Assembly: GCF_003339585.1 (NCBI RefSeq)
Contig: NZ_QPKF01000005.1
Coordinates: 1 to 64,000 of the forward strand
From: Exiguobacterium sp. RIT594
GTDB lineage: Bacteria; Bacillota; Bacilli; Exiguobacteriales; Exiguobacteriaceae
DNA length: 64,000 nt
Direction of reading: 5' to 3'
Shown here: one piece after another, positions 44,247 through 53,163 of the stretch
Layout: the number at the start of each line of letters is the position of its first letter
Numbering within the stretch: position 1 is the first letter of the stretch
Made by a program: the position numbers and the translations under genes
Notes under the pieces: generated by a model
The model's database searches: none
Seen by the model: only the letters and a program-made list of their open reading frames with translations
What the model was told of the DNA's origin: nothing

Positions 44247-45095
44247 ATGGTACGTTTTATTACTGACAGCGGTGCCGATGCACCTAAAGAATTACTCGAC
44301 GCGTACGGCTTCACGGTGATGCCGTTCGGCGTATTGATTGACGAAGAGACATTTTTCGACGGCGAATCGATTTCACCGGTCGAATTATATGAAAAAATGC
44401 GGAACGGGGCGGCACCAAAGACGTTTCAGGTCGAAGTGTCACGGATGGTCGAAGTCTTTACAGAACACTTTAAACAAGGTGAACCGTTTCTCTATCTGGC
44501 ATTTTCCAGTGAATTGTCCGGGACGTATCAAACGGCGACGATGCTTGCAGCGGAGCTTGCGGATACGTATCCGGACGTCCCTTATGCCATCATCAATACA
44601 AAAACCGCTTCGACCGGTCAAGGACTGTTCGTGCTCGACGTCGCTGAGTTTTCAAAGACACACAACTTCGAAGAAACCAAAGCGTATGCCGAGCAAAAAG
44701 TAAATACCGTCCGTCATTTGTTTACGGTCGAATCACTTGAATACCTGATGCGGGGCGGCCGTGTTTCGCGGGCCAGTGCCTTCATCGGTGGTTTACTGTC
44801 GATTCTGCCGCTCTTGACGGTCGAAGACGGGAAACTGATTCCGAAAGAAAAGATCCGCGGTCAGAAAAAAGTCATGAACCGGATCGTCGAATGGATGGAA
44901 GAAGCACGTCCGTCGATCGATGGACACCGGATCATCATTGGTCACGGCGATTCAATCGAACGGGCGGAACAACTGAAGCAGTTAATTGAAGCTCGATTCT
45001 CACCGAGCGAAATCCTGATTACAGTCGCTGGAGCCGCGATCGGTTCTCACACCGGTCCCGGATTAATCGTCATCGGCTATGATTTACCGGCCTGA
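44247..45095 (+). CDS. DegV family fatty-acid-binding protein (second copy)
   Basis: This 282-aa protein has ITDSGADAPKELLD, the TFQVEVS and SSELSGTYQTA ligand contacts, SLEYLMRGGRVSRASAF and AAIGSHTGPG. ATG at 44247 follows aaaggag. Only about a third of residues look shared with the DegV at 7693, so the two may bind different fatty acids. Linkage to lipL connects fatty-acyl handling to lipoylation; this link is inference. Confidence 0.88.
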   Translation: MVRFITDSGADAPKELLDAYGFTVMPFGVLIDEETFFDGESISPVELYEKMRNGAAPKTFQVEVSRMVEVFTEHFKQGEPFLYLAFSSELSGTYQTATMLAAELADTYPDVPYAIINTKTASTGQGLFVLDVAEFSKTHNFEETKAYAEQKVNTVRHLFTVESLEYLMRGGRVSRASAFIGGLLSILPLLTVEDGKLIPKEKIRGQKKVMNRIVEWMEEARPSIDGHRIIIGHGDSIERAEQLKQLIEARFSPSEILITVAGAAIGSHTGPGLIVIGYDLPA

Positions 45096-45103
45096 TTCGT
45101 CAT

Positions 45104-45168
45104 TAAAAAAATCCGAATGTCCCCACCTCTTCTTATTGACAGAGGGATGGGAGCATTCGGATTTTGTT
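45104..45168. terminator. bidirectional terminator (degV / floT)
   Basis: AATCCGAATG pairs with CATTCGGATT around inner pairing CCCACCTCT/AGAGGGATGGG; A and T tracts flank it. Confidence 0.82.
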
Positions 45169-45220
45169 GTACTTCATTCATAATCTATGGTTTACGAAAC
45201 CTGTTAAATTATGTTCGGCT

Positions 45221-46741
45221 TCATTCAGATTTTCCCGACGCCACCGGTTCCCCTTGATTTAAGTTGACCGTCAACGGTTTTGCCGTTCCTTTACCCGAGA
45301 AGTTTTCAATCAAGTCTTTCACGTCGATGCCGGATGATGCTTTAAGTGTTTCCTGCAACGAAGCCATCAAATCGGTGGCATATCCGGTCACCCGGTTTGC
45401 ACCGCCGCCTTCGCCGCTTCCCGTATCGACGACTGTAATCTTGTCGATGTTGCCGAGTGGTGCTGCGACTTGTTTCGCATATTCCGGCATCATCCGGACG
45501 ACCATGTCGAGAATCGCCGCTTGTCCGAACTGTTCGAATGCTTGCGCGATCTTTTCTTTCGCTTCCGCTTCCGCAAGACCTTTCAGACGGATGATATCCG
45601 CTTCCGTCTCCCCTTGCGCCCGTTCGGCTTCCGCTTTCGCCAGACCATCAAGACGGATTCGTTCCGCGTCGGCTTTCGCAGAGGCTTCAATCCGGTACTT
45701 CGTTGCATCGGCTTCCGCATATTGTTTCGCCCGGTCGGCCTGGGCCGCCTGTTCGATTGAGTAACGGTCCGCGTCGGCCCGTTTTTTCACTTCCGCATCG
45801 TATTGTTTCTCGCGGCGGAGAATCTCACGTTCTTCGAGCTCGATTTGTTTCTGACGTTCGATGATTTTGATCTGCATCTGTTGTTCCGTGACTTCCTGCT
45901 GGGCGCGTGCATTTTCAAGATCATACGCCTGGTCGGCTTTCGCTTTTGCGATATCCTGCTCGCGGCGGTAATCTGCCATCTTCAGCTGATTTTCCTTTTC
46001 CGCTTCGGCAATTTCCGTCGCTCGTTCCAGTTCCGCTTTTTTCGCATCTTTTGAAGCTTCCGCCCGCTTGATCCGTGTTTCTTTTTCTGCGTCGGCTGTT
46101 GCAATGTCAGCATCGCGGCGGACCTGGGCAATCCGCGGTTTCCCGAGTGATTCCAAATAACCGTTCTTATCGCGGACGTCTTTGATGGTGAACGAGACGA
46201 TGATCAGTCCCATTTTCGCTAAATCCTGTGACGCGACCCGTTGGACTTCCTGTGAGAATTTATCACGGTTTTTGTAAATCTCTTCAACTGTCATCGAACC
46301 GAGGATTGACCGTAAGTGCCCTTCAAGGACTTCCCGCGCTTCGCCTTCCCGGTCTTCTTTTGATTTACCGAGGAATTGTTCGGCTGCTGTCGCGATTTCC
46401 GAAATCGAGCTGCCGATTTTGATGATGGCTGTCCCGTCTGCCATGACCGGAACACCCTGCTCCGTATAGACTTCCGGCGTCGTTACTTCGAGCTTGCTTG
46501 ACAGCAGGCTGAGCGGGGATGCTTGTTGAAAGACCGGTAAGATGAATGCTCCGCCGCCTCGAATGATTTTGACCCGGTTGCCGGATTCATCGGTGTTGAC
46601 GGTCGGACTGTTCCCGAGATAACTCCCGGACACGATCAACGCTTCTTCCGGTCCGACTGTGCGGTACTTTGTGACGAATAAGGCGATCAGCGCTAAAATC
46701 AGTGCGCCGGCTATGATTGCTACAATAATAATCGGATTCAT
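45221..46741 (-). CDS. floT: flotillin-like SPFH protein FloT
   Basis: This 506-aa protein has an N-terminal membrane hairpin (about 3-25), an SPFH domain (about 30-190) and a long Glu/Ala/Arg-rich coiled coil (about 200-400) with repeated AEA segments, then DMVVRMMPEYAKQVAAPL. It scaffolds functional membrane microdomains, matching YuaG of B. subtilis. ATG at 46741 has gaggag upstream and overlaps the NfeD gene by 4 bp. Third gene of a three-gene operon. Confidence 0.93.
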   Translation of the reverse strand: MNPIIIVAIIAGALILALIALFVTKYRTVGPEEALIVSGSYLGNSPTVNTDESGNRVKIIRGGGAFILPVFQQASPLSLLSSKLEVTTPEVYTEQGVPVMADGTAIIKIGSSISEIATAAEQFLGKSKEDREGEAREVLEGHLRSILGSMTVEEIYKNRDKFSQEVQRVASQDLAKMGLIIVSFTIKDVRDKNGYLESLGKPRIAQVRRDADIATADAEKETRIKRAEASKDAKKAELERATEIAEAEKENQLKMADYRREQDIAKAKADQAYDLENARAQQEVTEQQMQIKIIERQKQIELEEREILRREKQYDAEVKKRADADRYSIEQAAQADRAKQYAEADATKYRIEASAKADAERIRLDGLAKAEAERAQGETEADIIRLKGLAEAEAKEKIAQAFEQFGQAAILDMVVRMMPEYAKQVAAPLGNIDKITVVDTGSGEGGGANRVTGYATDLMASLQETLKASSGIDVKDLIENFSGKGTAKPLTVNLNQGEPVASGKSE

Positions 46742-47259
46742 GAAAACATCTCCTCTTTCCACTGCGTAGGGTAGGTCATGACATGCGCCACGCCTTGTTT
46801 AATTTCAATGATGATGACTTTTGTTCCTTGTGCCAGAGCCGGACCTTCAAAAAGAACGGCGGATTTGGCCATTCGTCCTGACACATCATCGACGAGAATT
46901 TCACCGTAACCGTCCTCCGGAATCGGGAGGATGACGATGGCACTGCGTCCCTCAAGCGTCTGTTCCGAAAAACTGATGGATTGCTCCGCTTTCGCAAGCG
47001 GTACAAAAATGAATAAATGCAACAAAGACGTCAAGATAAGACTGATACCGACACTGATCAGCAAAATAACAAGCGAACCAAGTGACGTCAGATGTTCCAG
47101 TCCGAATCCGAAAGCGGACGTCAAAATGACAAAGGACAGGATTAACGTCGGATGAAAGATTTGATCGATGCCCGGAATCAAATCGGAAAAGACGACAGAC
47201 AATAAAACGCCGCAGGCAGCTGCAGCAAGCGCATACAGATAAAGCGTACTAACGTCCAT
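46738..47259 (-). CDS. NfeD-like membrane protein (YuaF-like)
   Basis: This 173-aa protein has three to four membrane helices (about 5-90) and a C-terminal OB-fold domain (EGRSAIVILPIPEDGYGEILVDD). Such NfeD proteins are encoded with flotillins and regulate microdomain assembly; it lacks the long serine-protease part of larger NfeD proteins. Overlaps with both neighbours indicate coupling. Confidence 0.88.
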   Translation of the reverse strand: MDVSTLYLYALAAAACGVLLSVVFSDLIPGIDQIFHPTLILSFVILTSAFGFGLEHLTSLGSLVILLISVGISLILTSLLHLFIFVPLAKAEQSISFSEQTLEGRSAIVILPIPEDGYGEILVDDVSGRMAKSAVLFEGPALAQGTKVIIIEIKQGVAHVMTYPTQWKEEMFS

Positions 47260-47500
47260 CTTCGCTCACCTCGATAAACGGATTCGATCCGTACAGTTGC
47301 CGATAGGCTTGAAGATACGCATGCCGATTTTCTTCATATAACAATTCGGCTAATTCTTTCTCCCTTGGACTGTCTGCTTCCTGACACCGGCGGGCATATT
47401 TTTTTTGTGCCGCGTAATGCCGCGCGAGCAAACTTTCGAGTGTCCGAGGATTGTGTGATTCAGATACCGGCCGTGTATCTGAAAAAGATCGTTTTTTCAT
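47249..47500 (-). CDS. small basic protein at the head of the flotillin operon
   Basis: This 83-aa soluble, Arg/Lys/Tyr-rich protein (ESLLARHYAAQKKYARRCQE, ELLYEENRHAYLQAYRQLYG) is predicted helical. Its gene overlaps the NfeD start by 11 bp. The third yua gene in B. subtilis (yuaI) encodes an acetyltransferase and is unrelated. I do not recognise the family; location suggests a role with flotillin/NfeD. Confidence 0.65.
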   Translation of the reverse strand: MKKRSFSDTRPVSESHNPRTLESLLARHYAAQKKYARRCQEADSPREKELAELLYEENRHAYLQAYRQLYGSNPFIEVSEDGR

Positions 47501-47614
47501 CCGACTGCTCCTCTCTTCTGTGCTGAGCTCTTCTTTATTTACGGTTTATTTTTGGAAATAGTTTCAAAATGACTGGTTTTTTTACATTTTTTCTTTCGCG
47601 TCCACGTTCTTCCA

Positions 47615-47650
47615 TAAAAAAAGCCGATCCCTCAAAAAGGAATCGGCTTC
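47615..47650 (-). terminator. terminator of the Bcr/CflA transporter gene
   Basis: AAGCCGAT.CC pairs with GG.ATCGGCTT, followed on the minus strand by TTTTTTTA. Confidence 0.85.
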
Positions 47651-47665
47651 GTAGAACTTCTCTCT

Positions 47666-48868
47666 TCAATGCTGTTTTCTGCGCACAATCAGCAACGTAT
47701 ATACGAGCAGTGCCAAACAATCAAGGGTCATGATAATCAACCCCATCGGCAAAGCCGAATCTTCCCCCATCACGCCAACAAGTGGCGAGACGAGTGAGCC
47801 GACAAGCATCGGCAACAGACCAAGCAATGCCGAAGCACTTCCGGCCGTCGAACCGTAGTTTTGCATCGCGAGCGTAAAACCAAGCGTCGAAATCATCCCG
47901 ACACTCGAAACAACGAAAAACAGCGGAATCATCACGAGAATCAAGGAGTCCGATAACGTCAGCGCAAGAAATAGACAAATCCCGGCTAAGGCGACGACCG
48001 TCAAGGCGATCCGCATCATTTTCTCACTGTCGACGCGTCCGGCCAACCGTCCGGCAGTTTGGGCAGCCAAAATGATTCCGATTCCGTTCAGACCGAACAG
48101 GAAACTGAATTGTTGCGGACTCGCACCGTAAATATTTTGTAAAACGAACGGAGAACCGGAAATGTAAGCAAACATGGCACCCATCGCCAACGCTTGGGCA
48201 AAGGCATACCCGATGAATGTCCGGTCCGATAACAGCCGTCCGAACGTTTGGAACGTCGTCTTCAAATTCCCTTCAACCCGGTGATGGACAGGCAGGGTTT
48301 CCGGCAACCGGAACGCAACGGCAATCAACATTAACGTACTTAAGATAGCAAGCAGATAAAACACGATCCGCCAGTCCCCAAAGCGTAAAATCTGCCCTCC
48401 GATGATTGGCGCCAGAATCGGTGCCGTTCCGTTGACCAGTGATAACGCCGCAAAAAACTTCGTCAGTTCAGGCCCTTCGAACAAATCCCGGACGATGGCC
48501 CGCGAGATGACGATTCCGGATGCACCAGCTGCGCCTTGAACGAAACGTAAGGCAATCAAAACCTCAATCGTCGGTGCAAAGGCACAGGCAAGTGATGTCA
48601 GTAAATAAGCAAACAAAGCCAGTAACAAAGGACGTTTTCGTCCCCGGACATCACTGAGCGGACCGACGATGATCTGTCCGAGTGCCATTCCGAGCATACA
48701 GGCGGTCAAGCTGAGCTGAATCGAAGACGCACTGGCATCAAAAGAACGTGACATGTCCGGGAACGCCGGTAAATACATATCAATCGACAGCGGTCCGAGT
48801 GCTGCGAGTGATCCTAAGATCAAGATAAAGGTCAGTCGTTTGGTTTGAATCGGTGAGGTATTCGTCAT
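47666..48868 (-). CDS. MFS multidrug transporter, Bcr/CflA family
   Basis: This 400-aa protein has 12 membrane helices with FILILGSLAALGPLSIDMYLPAFP-type start, GMALGQIIVGPLSDVRGRKR (motif A) and QGAAGASGIVISRAIVRDLF. These are the marks of bicyclomycin/sulphonamide-type exporters. The natural substrate is unknown. It lies 18 bp downstream of the tandem-HD gene, so they may be co-transcribed. Confidence 0.88.
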   Translation of the reverse strand: MTNTSPIQTKRLTFILILGSLAALGPLSIDMYLPAFPDMSRSFDASASSIQLSLTACMLGMALGQIIVGPLSDVRGRKRPLLLALFAYLLTSLACAFAPTIEVLIALRFVQGAAGASGIVISRAIVRDLFEGPELTKFFAALSLVNGTAPILAPIIGGQILRFGDWRIVFYLLAILSTLMLIAVAFRLPETLPVHHRVEGNLKTTFQTFGRLLSDRTFIGYAFAQALAMGAMFAYISGSPFVLQNIYGASPQQFSFLFGLNGIGIILAAQTAGRLAGRVDSEKMMRIALTVVALAGICLFLALTLSDSLILVMIPLFFVVSSVGMISTLGFTLAMQNYGSTAGSASALLGLLPMLVGSLVSPLVGVMGEDSALPMGLIIMTLDCLALLVYTLLIVRRKQH

Positions 48869-48885
48869 GATTTCCCTCTCTCCTA

Positions 48886-50019
48886 TTAAGATGTCACGTA
48901 GTCTAAATCGTGTAAGACATAAGCTAAAAAGAAGACGACGGATGGATTTTCATAGGCCGTTTGGACTTTCTTCAACTGGGCCCGGTAACCGGTCTCATAT
49001 TCCACACCATTCAATTTTCGTTCCATGTTCATCTTGATCAGTGCATCGAGCTTATCGACGACATCCACCATCTGTCCTTCGTACGTCTCATCTTTTGCTT
49101 CGACGACGAACCGGTGAAATTCTTTTCGCATCGAGGACGGCAACAGATTAATCAATGCTTCGCCTTCCGTCCGCTCATAGGCTTCAAAAGCTGCTGCCGT
49201 GACCGGTGTCGCATGTTTGACGGGACCGAGGACATCACCTGTCGTTCCTTCGACCAGGTCATGACACAGGAGACGTGAGACGACTTCTGCCGTATTAATC
49301 GTCACACCGTATTTCTTCGACTCAATCAATCCGTTAAACAATCCGAGTGATGCCGCACGAAATGCATGCGTCGCATCATTGTCGTCAATCGTATTGAAGC
49401 GCCCCTTCCAGCGGCGGATTGTATCCATCATTAAGACGTTGTCGATGAAACGTGACATGTCGTCTTCTGCCCAAACCGATTCCGTCAACATCCGGATGGA
49501 AGACAGGGGATGAACCGATAACGCTGTTTTGAGTTCATTCGTCTTCTCGAGGAAAAATGCCGATCCCGTCACTTCCGCTTCACGCTTGGCGAACAGCATC
49601 GCATCAAACGTGTCGATTGCTTCGACCAGCTTTCCTTCTGTTGAGTCATCTTCTGCAAACACCAGATAATTCGTGAAATCCGGTTGAAGGGACTTCGACA
49701 GTAACGCTACGAGTTTTTCACTCGCCTGCCGCTCCATCGCCTGGATGTGGGCATGCAACGTCGGTTCTTTTTTCGTCCGGTGTTTAATCGGTCCCGTGAT
49801 GACCTCATTCATATCATGGAACAAGGCTTTCCCAAGCAACGTCAATCGATCGTATTTAGTATCTGCTACCTCTTCTTCAATATAACTCGCCATCAAACTG
49901 AATAACGCGACGCGGAAGCTGTGACTTGCCGCATTATCCGGAAAACGGGGTGCGTATTCATCCCAACGCGGGACATTCTGCATCCGTGTCAACATACGGA
50001 TAAAGTTACCGTTTTGCAT
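48886..50019 (-). CDS. tandem YfbR-like HD-domain protein
   Basis: This 377-aa protein contains two copies of an HD phosphohydrolase domain: repeat 1 (about 10-175) with ASHSFRVALFS and LFHDMNEVITGPIKH, repeat 2 (about 185-370) with ATHAFRAASLG and LCHDLVEGTTGDVLGPVKH. YfbR is a dNMP 5'-nucleotidase made of one domain; here two are fused and both keep the His/HD motif. ATG at 50019 is 8 nt after aggag. The substrate is probably a nucleotide but is not shown. Confidence 0.8.
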   Translation of the reverse strand: MQNGNFIRMLTRMQNVPRWDEYAPRFPDNAASHSFRVALFSLMASYIEEEVADTKYDRLTLLGKALFHDMNEVITGPIKHRTKKEPTLHAHIQAMERQASEKLVALLSKSLQPDFTNYLVFAEDDSTEGKLVEAIDTFDAMLFAKREAEVTGSAFFLEKTNELKTALSVHPLSSIRMLTESVWAEDDMSRFIDNVLMMDTIRRWKGRFNTIDDNDATHAFRAASLGLFNGLIESKKYGVTINTAEVVSRLLCHDLVEGTTGDVLGPVKHATPVTAAAFEAYERTEGEALINLLPSSMRKEFHRFVVEAKDETYEGQMVDVVDKLDALIKMNMERKLNGVEYETGYRAQLKKVQTAYENPSVVFFLAYVLHDLDYVTS

Positions 50020-50034
50020 CGTCATCTCTCCTCA

Positions 50035-50072
50035 TTAAAAACGGACAGAGGAATGATGACCCTGTCCGTTTC
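50035..50072 (-). terminator. terminator of the first TerC gene
   Basis: On the minus strand AAACGGACAG pairs with CTGTCCGTTTT, followed by TAATG. It lies just before the tandem-HD gene. Confidence 0.75.
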
Positions 50073-50078
50073 TAATTA

Positions 50079-50834
50079 TTATTTGTCTGTTTTCGGTCCA
50101 CTTCTGAACCAGCCTAACACTAAAATCAAGACGAGGACAATCCAGAAAATCGATTGCCAAAGCGTACTTTCCGGAAATTCATGCGGTAAGACATGAATCG
50201 ACGGATGTGCCAGTGTCATGACGACAAGCTTGACCCCGACCCACGCAACGAGCCAAAAGGCAGCTTCTTCAATCCCCGGCCGTTTTTGTAACAAGACGAC
50301 AAACCAGCTGGCGAAGTAACGCATGATGACCAGTCCGATGATTCCGCTGAAGAAGACGACCCAGAATTGTCCTGTGTTCAAGCCGCCGATTGTTCCGCCG
50401 ATCATCGGTAACGTCGTTGCCATCGCAACGGCTGCGAGCGTCGAATCGACTGCAAACGCCAAGTCAGAGAACTCGACTTTGACGACCGTCCACCAGAAAT
50501 TCGGTGAGGCTTTTTTAGCCGAAGCGGACTCCGGAATCTGGTGTTTGTTCGAGCGTGCCTCGACAATCCCTTTGAAGGCAACATAGAACAAATAAATGGC
50601 GCCGAGTGCCTGCAGCTCCCAAATCGTCGCCAAGTAAGACGCAAAGAAAATTGCGATGAAGCGTAAGACAAGTGCTCCGATCAATCCATAAAACAATGCC
50701 TTTTTTCGTTGATCGTCCGGCAACGGACGCACGAGAACAGCCATGACCATGGCATTATCGGCTGACAGCAGACCTTGTAAGATGATTAAAACAAGCCCGA
50801 CCGTCGCATACTGTGTAATTAATCCAATATCCAT
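50079..50834 (-). CDS. TerC-family membrane protein (probable Mn2+ exporter)
   Basis: This 251-aa protein has about seven membrane helices with the acidic metal motifs LSADNAMVMAV and FAVDSTLAAVA. Bacillus TerC homologues (YceF, YkoY/MeeY, MeeF) export Mn2+, partly to metallate secreted enzymes. There is no tellurite cluster here. It is preceded by its own leader and by the terminator of the second TerC gene. The two are related but not identical. Confidence 0.88.
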   Translation of the reverse strand: MDIGLITQYATVGLVLIILQGLLSADNAMVMAVLVRPLPDDQRKKALFYGLIGALVLRFIAIFFASYLATIWELQALGAIYLFYVAFKGIVEARSNKHQIPESASAKKASPNFWWTVVKVEFSDLAFAVDSTLAAVAMATTLPMIGGTIGGLNTGQFWVVFFSGIIGLVIMRYFASWFVVLLQKRPGIEEAAFWLVAWVGVKLVVMTLAHPSIHVLPHEFPESTLWQSIFWIVLVLILVLGWFRSGPKTDK

Positions 50835-50950
50835 AAAAACGAATCCCCTTTTTGTTCAGTAAGTTTATTATAAGGCCGCTTATCTAAAAGCAAAAGACTG
50901 AACACTTGAATCTGACTGTTCTTTTTACCCGATCCTCCGGATTTTTAGAC

Positions 50951-50977
50951 AAAAAAAGACTCTCCATGATGGAGAGC
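50951..50977 (-). terminator. terminator of the second TerC gene
   Basis: GACTCTCCATGATGGAGAGCC forms a short strong stem (GGCTCTCC/GGAGAGTC), followed on the minus strand by TTTTTTT. Confidence 0.88.
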
Positions 50978-50987
50978 CTGATTACGA

Positions 50988-51845
50988 TTAGAGATTTTTT
51001 TCGACTTTCTTTTCAGCATCCGGATTTGATTTCGTCTTCGGAGAAGAGAACCAACCCCAGAGTGCGAGACCGACCATGACGGTCCAGAAGAAGATTTGCC
51101 ACGGTGTGCTGTGGGCGAATCCTTCCGGAAGTTTCAATGCTTCGAAAATCGTGCCTTCGATTGATGCATGGTATTTCGGGTGTTCGAGTGCAAGGACCGC
51201 AAGTTTTACACCGACCCAGGCAACGATGGCGAATGCTGCTGTTTCAAGACCCGGACGTTCCGCCAGTAACTTAACGAAGACGCGGGCTGCAAAACGCATC
51301 AGGACGACACCCATTAGTCCACCTGTCAGAATGACGACGAAGTGACCGGTGTTCAAGCCACCAATTTCACCCGTCCCCCAGTTCGGGAGAGCAACGGCAA
51401 GTGCGACGGCTGCCAAAATCGAGTCGACGGCAAACGCGAGGTCAGCGAATTCAATCTTCGCGACTGTTTTCCAGAACTCGGCTTTCGAGACCGGCTCATC
51501 TGATTTCGGTTCTGCGTCAAGCTCGTTTTCGGCACCATGATTCTCACCGATTCGCCGGGCTTTAATGGTCTTATAAATATGCCGGAGTCCCATGATCAAT
51601 AGGTAGGCGGCACCAAGTGCTTGGATCTGCCAGATATCGACGAGGAATGAGATTGCGAATAATGCTGCAAATCGAAGAACGAATGCTCCTGCTAATCCAT
51701 AAAATAAAGCCTTTTTCTGCTGCTCGCCCGGTAAATGTTTTACCATGACGGCCAAGACGAGTGCGTTATCTGCCGAAAGGAGTCCTTCTAACGCGATTAA
51801 GACGAGGACAACCCAGGCATATTGAAGTACTAACTGCCAATCCAT
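50988..51845 (-). CDS. TerC-family membrane protein (probable Mn2+ exporter), second copy
   Basis: This 285-aa protein has LSADNALVLAVMVKHLP, FAVDSILAAVALA and a hydrophilic loop (about 95-125) rich in Asp/Glu/Lys between membrane segments, longer than in its neighbour. A charged tail follows the last helix. Adjacent duplicated terC genes with separate terminators suggest independent expression. No manganese riboswitch is visible in the 5' region. Confidence 0.88.
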   Translation of the reverse strand: MDWQLVLQYAWVVLVLIALEGLLSADNALVLAVMVKHLPGEQQKKALFYGLAGAFVLRFAALFAISFLVDIWQIQALGAAYLLIMGLRHIYKTIKARRIGENHGAENELDAEPKSDEPVSKAEFWKTVAKIEFADLAFAVDSILAAVALAVALPNWGTGEIGGLNTGHFVVILTGGLMGVVLMRFAARVFVKLLAERPGLETAAFAIVAWVGVKLAVLALEHPKYHASIEGTIFEALKLPEGFAHSTPWQIFFWTVMVGLALWGWFSSPKTKSNPDAEKKVEKNL

Positions 51846-52157
51846 CTACTTCATTCCTTTCTGCTTTACGATTTTAAATTGAAAATCAAGTTTTCATCAG
51901 ACACATCGTTTATGCGTTCACATGAACATATACTATAGGATACTATACCCGATTGCAAGCAAGTTATACCTGTAAATAAGCAAACTGTTTCTTCCGAGTC
52001 TTGTAAGTTTTGTTTTTAGGAAGGTTCGTGATAAAATTCATAGCAACGATACGTCGCGACAACACATTCACGGAATCACCAGACTTGCTCGTCTCTAGCA
52101 TTCCTGTCATGTTATTACTACTTGCACTACTACAAAAGGACAAAGGGGCCGATATGA
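51846..52157. other. divergent upstream region of terC and folE2
   Basis: This 312-bp gap holds two tandem decamers ATACTATAGG/ATACTATACC (51930-51949) and a dyad GTTCA-CA-TGAAC (51916-51927) on the terC side, probable promoter or regulator sites. The folE2 side is a leader with aaaggggccgat before ATG. No gene is evident. Confidence 0.5.
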
Positions 52158-53063
52158 ATGTCTACCTACCCGGTTACACTGCCAACCAAAGAAGAGCGCC
52201 ACAAGCTGTTTGGCTCTGTTCCTCCTATTAAAGGAACAAAGCCGACTGAAAAAGATAAAATGATCGACTTGCAGAACACACCGAAGAACTTCCTCTTCGC
52301 ACTCGATGCTGTAGGAATTTCAAACGTCAAACATCCTGTCGTCATCCAAGACGGCGAATCGACACAAGCAACTGTCGCGACATTCGAGCTGTCTACTTCA
52401 CTTGTTCAAGACCGTAAAGGGATCAACATGAGCCGTTTGACGGAACAACTCGATCAGTACCATAACGAGGGTTGGATCGTCACGAATGAATCCCTCATCC
52501 AATTCGCACGTGAACTTGCTGAGCGGATGGAACAGACAGAAGGACAATTGACCATCCGTTACCCATGGTTCTTCACACGTAAAGCGCCTGCAACAGGACT
52601 TAGCGGATTAATGAATGCCGAAGTTTGGCAGACGGTCAGCGTCGACACAGAAACAAACGAAGCGACCTTGTCTGTCGGTCTGACGATCAACGTCACGACA
52701 CTTTGCCCGTGTTCAAAAGAAATCAGCGAATACAGTGCGCATAACCAACGTGGTTACGTGACAATGGAAGCTTCATTACGTGATGAAGCCGATGATTTCA
52801 ACTGGAAACAGGAACTTCTCGACGCAGCAGAATCAAATGCATCCGCACCTCTGCACCCGGTCCTGAAACGTCCGGATGAAAAGCGTGTCACAGAGATGGC
52901 TTATGAGAACCCACGTTTCGTCGAAGATATGGTGCGCCTAATCGCCGCTGACCTTTACGAAATGGATGCCATCGCGTCGTTCTTCGTCGAATGCCGTAAC
53001 GAAGAAACGATTCACCAGCATGATGCGATTGCACGTATCACGTTCGATAAAGATGCACAGTAA
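52158..53063 (+). CDS. folE2: GTP cyclohydrolase IB (FolE2)
   Basis: This 301-aa protein has the FolE2 pattern with the metal/catalytic segment INVTTLCPCSKEISEYSAHNQRG (Cys183, Cys185, His195 region) and LTIRYPWFFTRKAP. It makes 7,8-dihydroneopterin triphosphate from GTP for folate or queuosine and can use metals other than zinc. No Zur box or THF riboswitch is visible. Ends at a strong terminator. Confidence 0.92.
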   Translation: MSTYPVTLPTKEERHKLFGSVPPIKGTKPTEKDKMIDLQNTPKNFLFALDAVGISNVKHPVVIQDGESTQATVATFELSTSLVQDRKGINMSRLTEQLDQYHNEGWIVTNESLIQFARELAERMEQTEGQLTIRYPWFFTRKAPATGLSGLMNAEVWQTVSVDTETNEATLSVGLTINVTTLCPCSKEISEYSAHNQRGYVTMEASLRDEADDFNWKQELLDAAESNASAPLHPVLKRPDEKRVTEMAYENPRFVEDMVRLIAADLYEMDAIASFFVECRNEETIHQHDAIARITFDKDAQ

Positions 53064-53073
53064 TCTATAAGGC

Positions 53074-53111
53074 AACTCCAACCACTCCTCGGATCGGTTG
53101 GAGTTTTTTTT
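53074..53111 (+). terminator. terminator of folE2
   Basis: AACTCCAACC pairs with GGTTGGAGTT and is followed by TTTTTTTT. Confidence 0.9.
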
Positions 53112-53163
53112 CGTTGTCCTCCTTTTCGGTAACGTTTACACTTAGGACGAATGGAGGGATGTC

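Noticed and set aside
45264-46054. Plus-strand frames opposite floT rich in Ser/Ala or Phe/Arg
   Set aside because: These come from the repetitive codons of the flotillin coiled coil on the other strand.
50835-50987. Possible yybP-ykoY manganese riboswitch before the first terC
   Set aside because: The required GGGGAGTA and loop sequences are not found; the AAAAAGGGGATTCG there is the ribosome-binding site. The region before the second terC was checked too and lacks them.
50079-51845. Tellurite-resistance locus
   Set aside because: TerC-family genes occur alone with no terA/B/D/Z genes; Mn2+ export is the better supported role.
52010-52157. Zur box or THF riboswitch before folE2
   Set aside because: No TCGTAATNATTACGA-like palindrome and no THF-motif pairing could be found.
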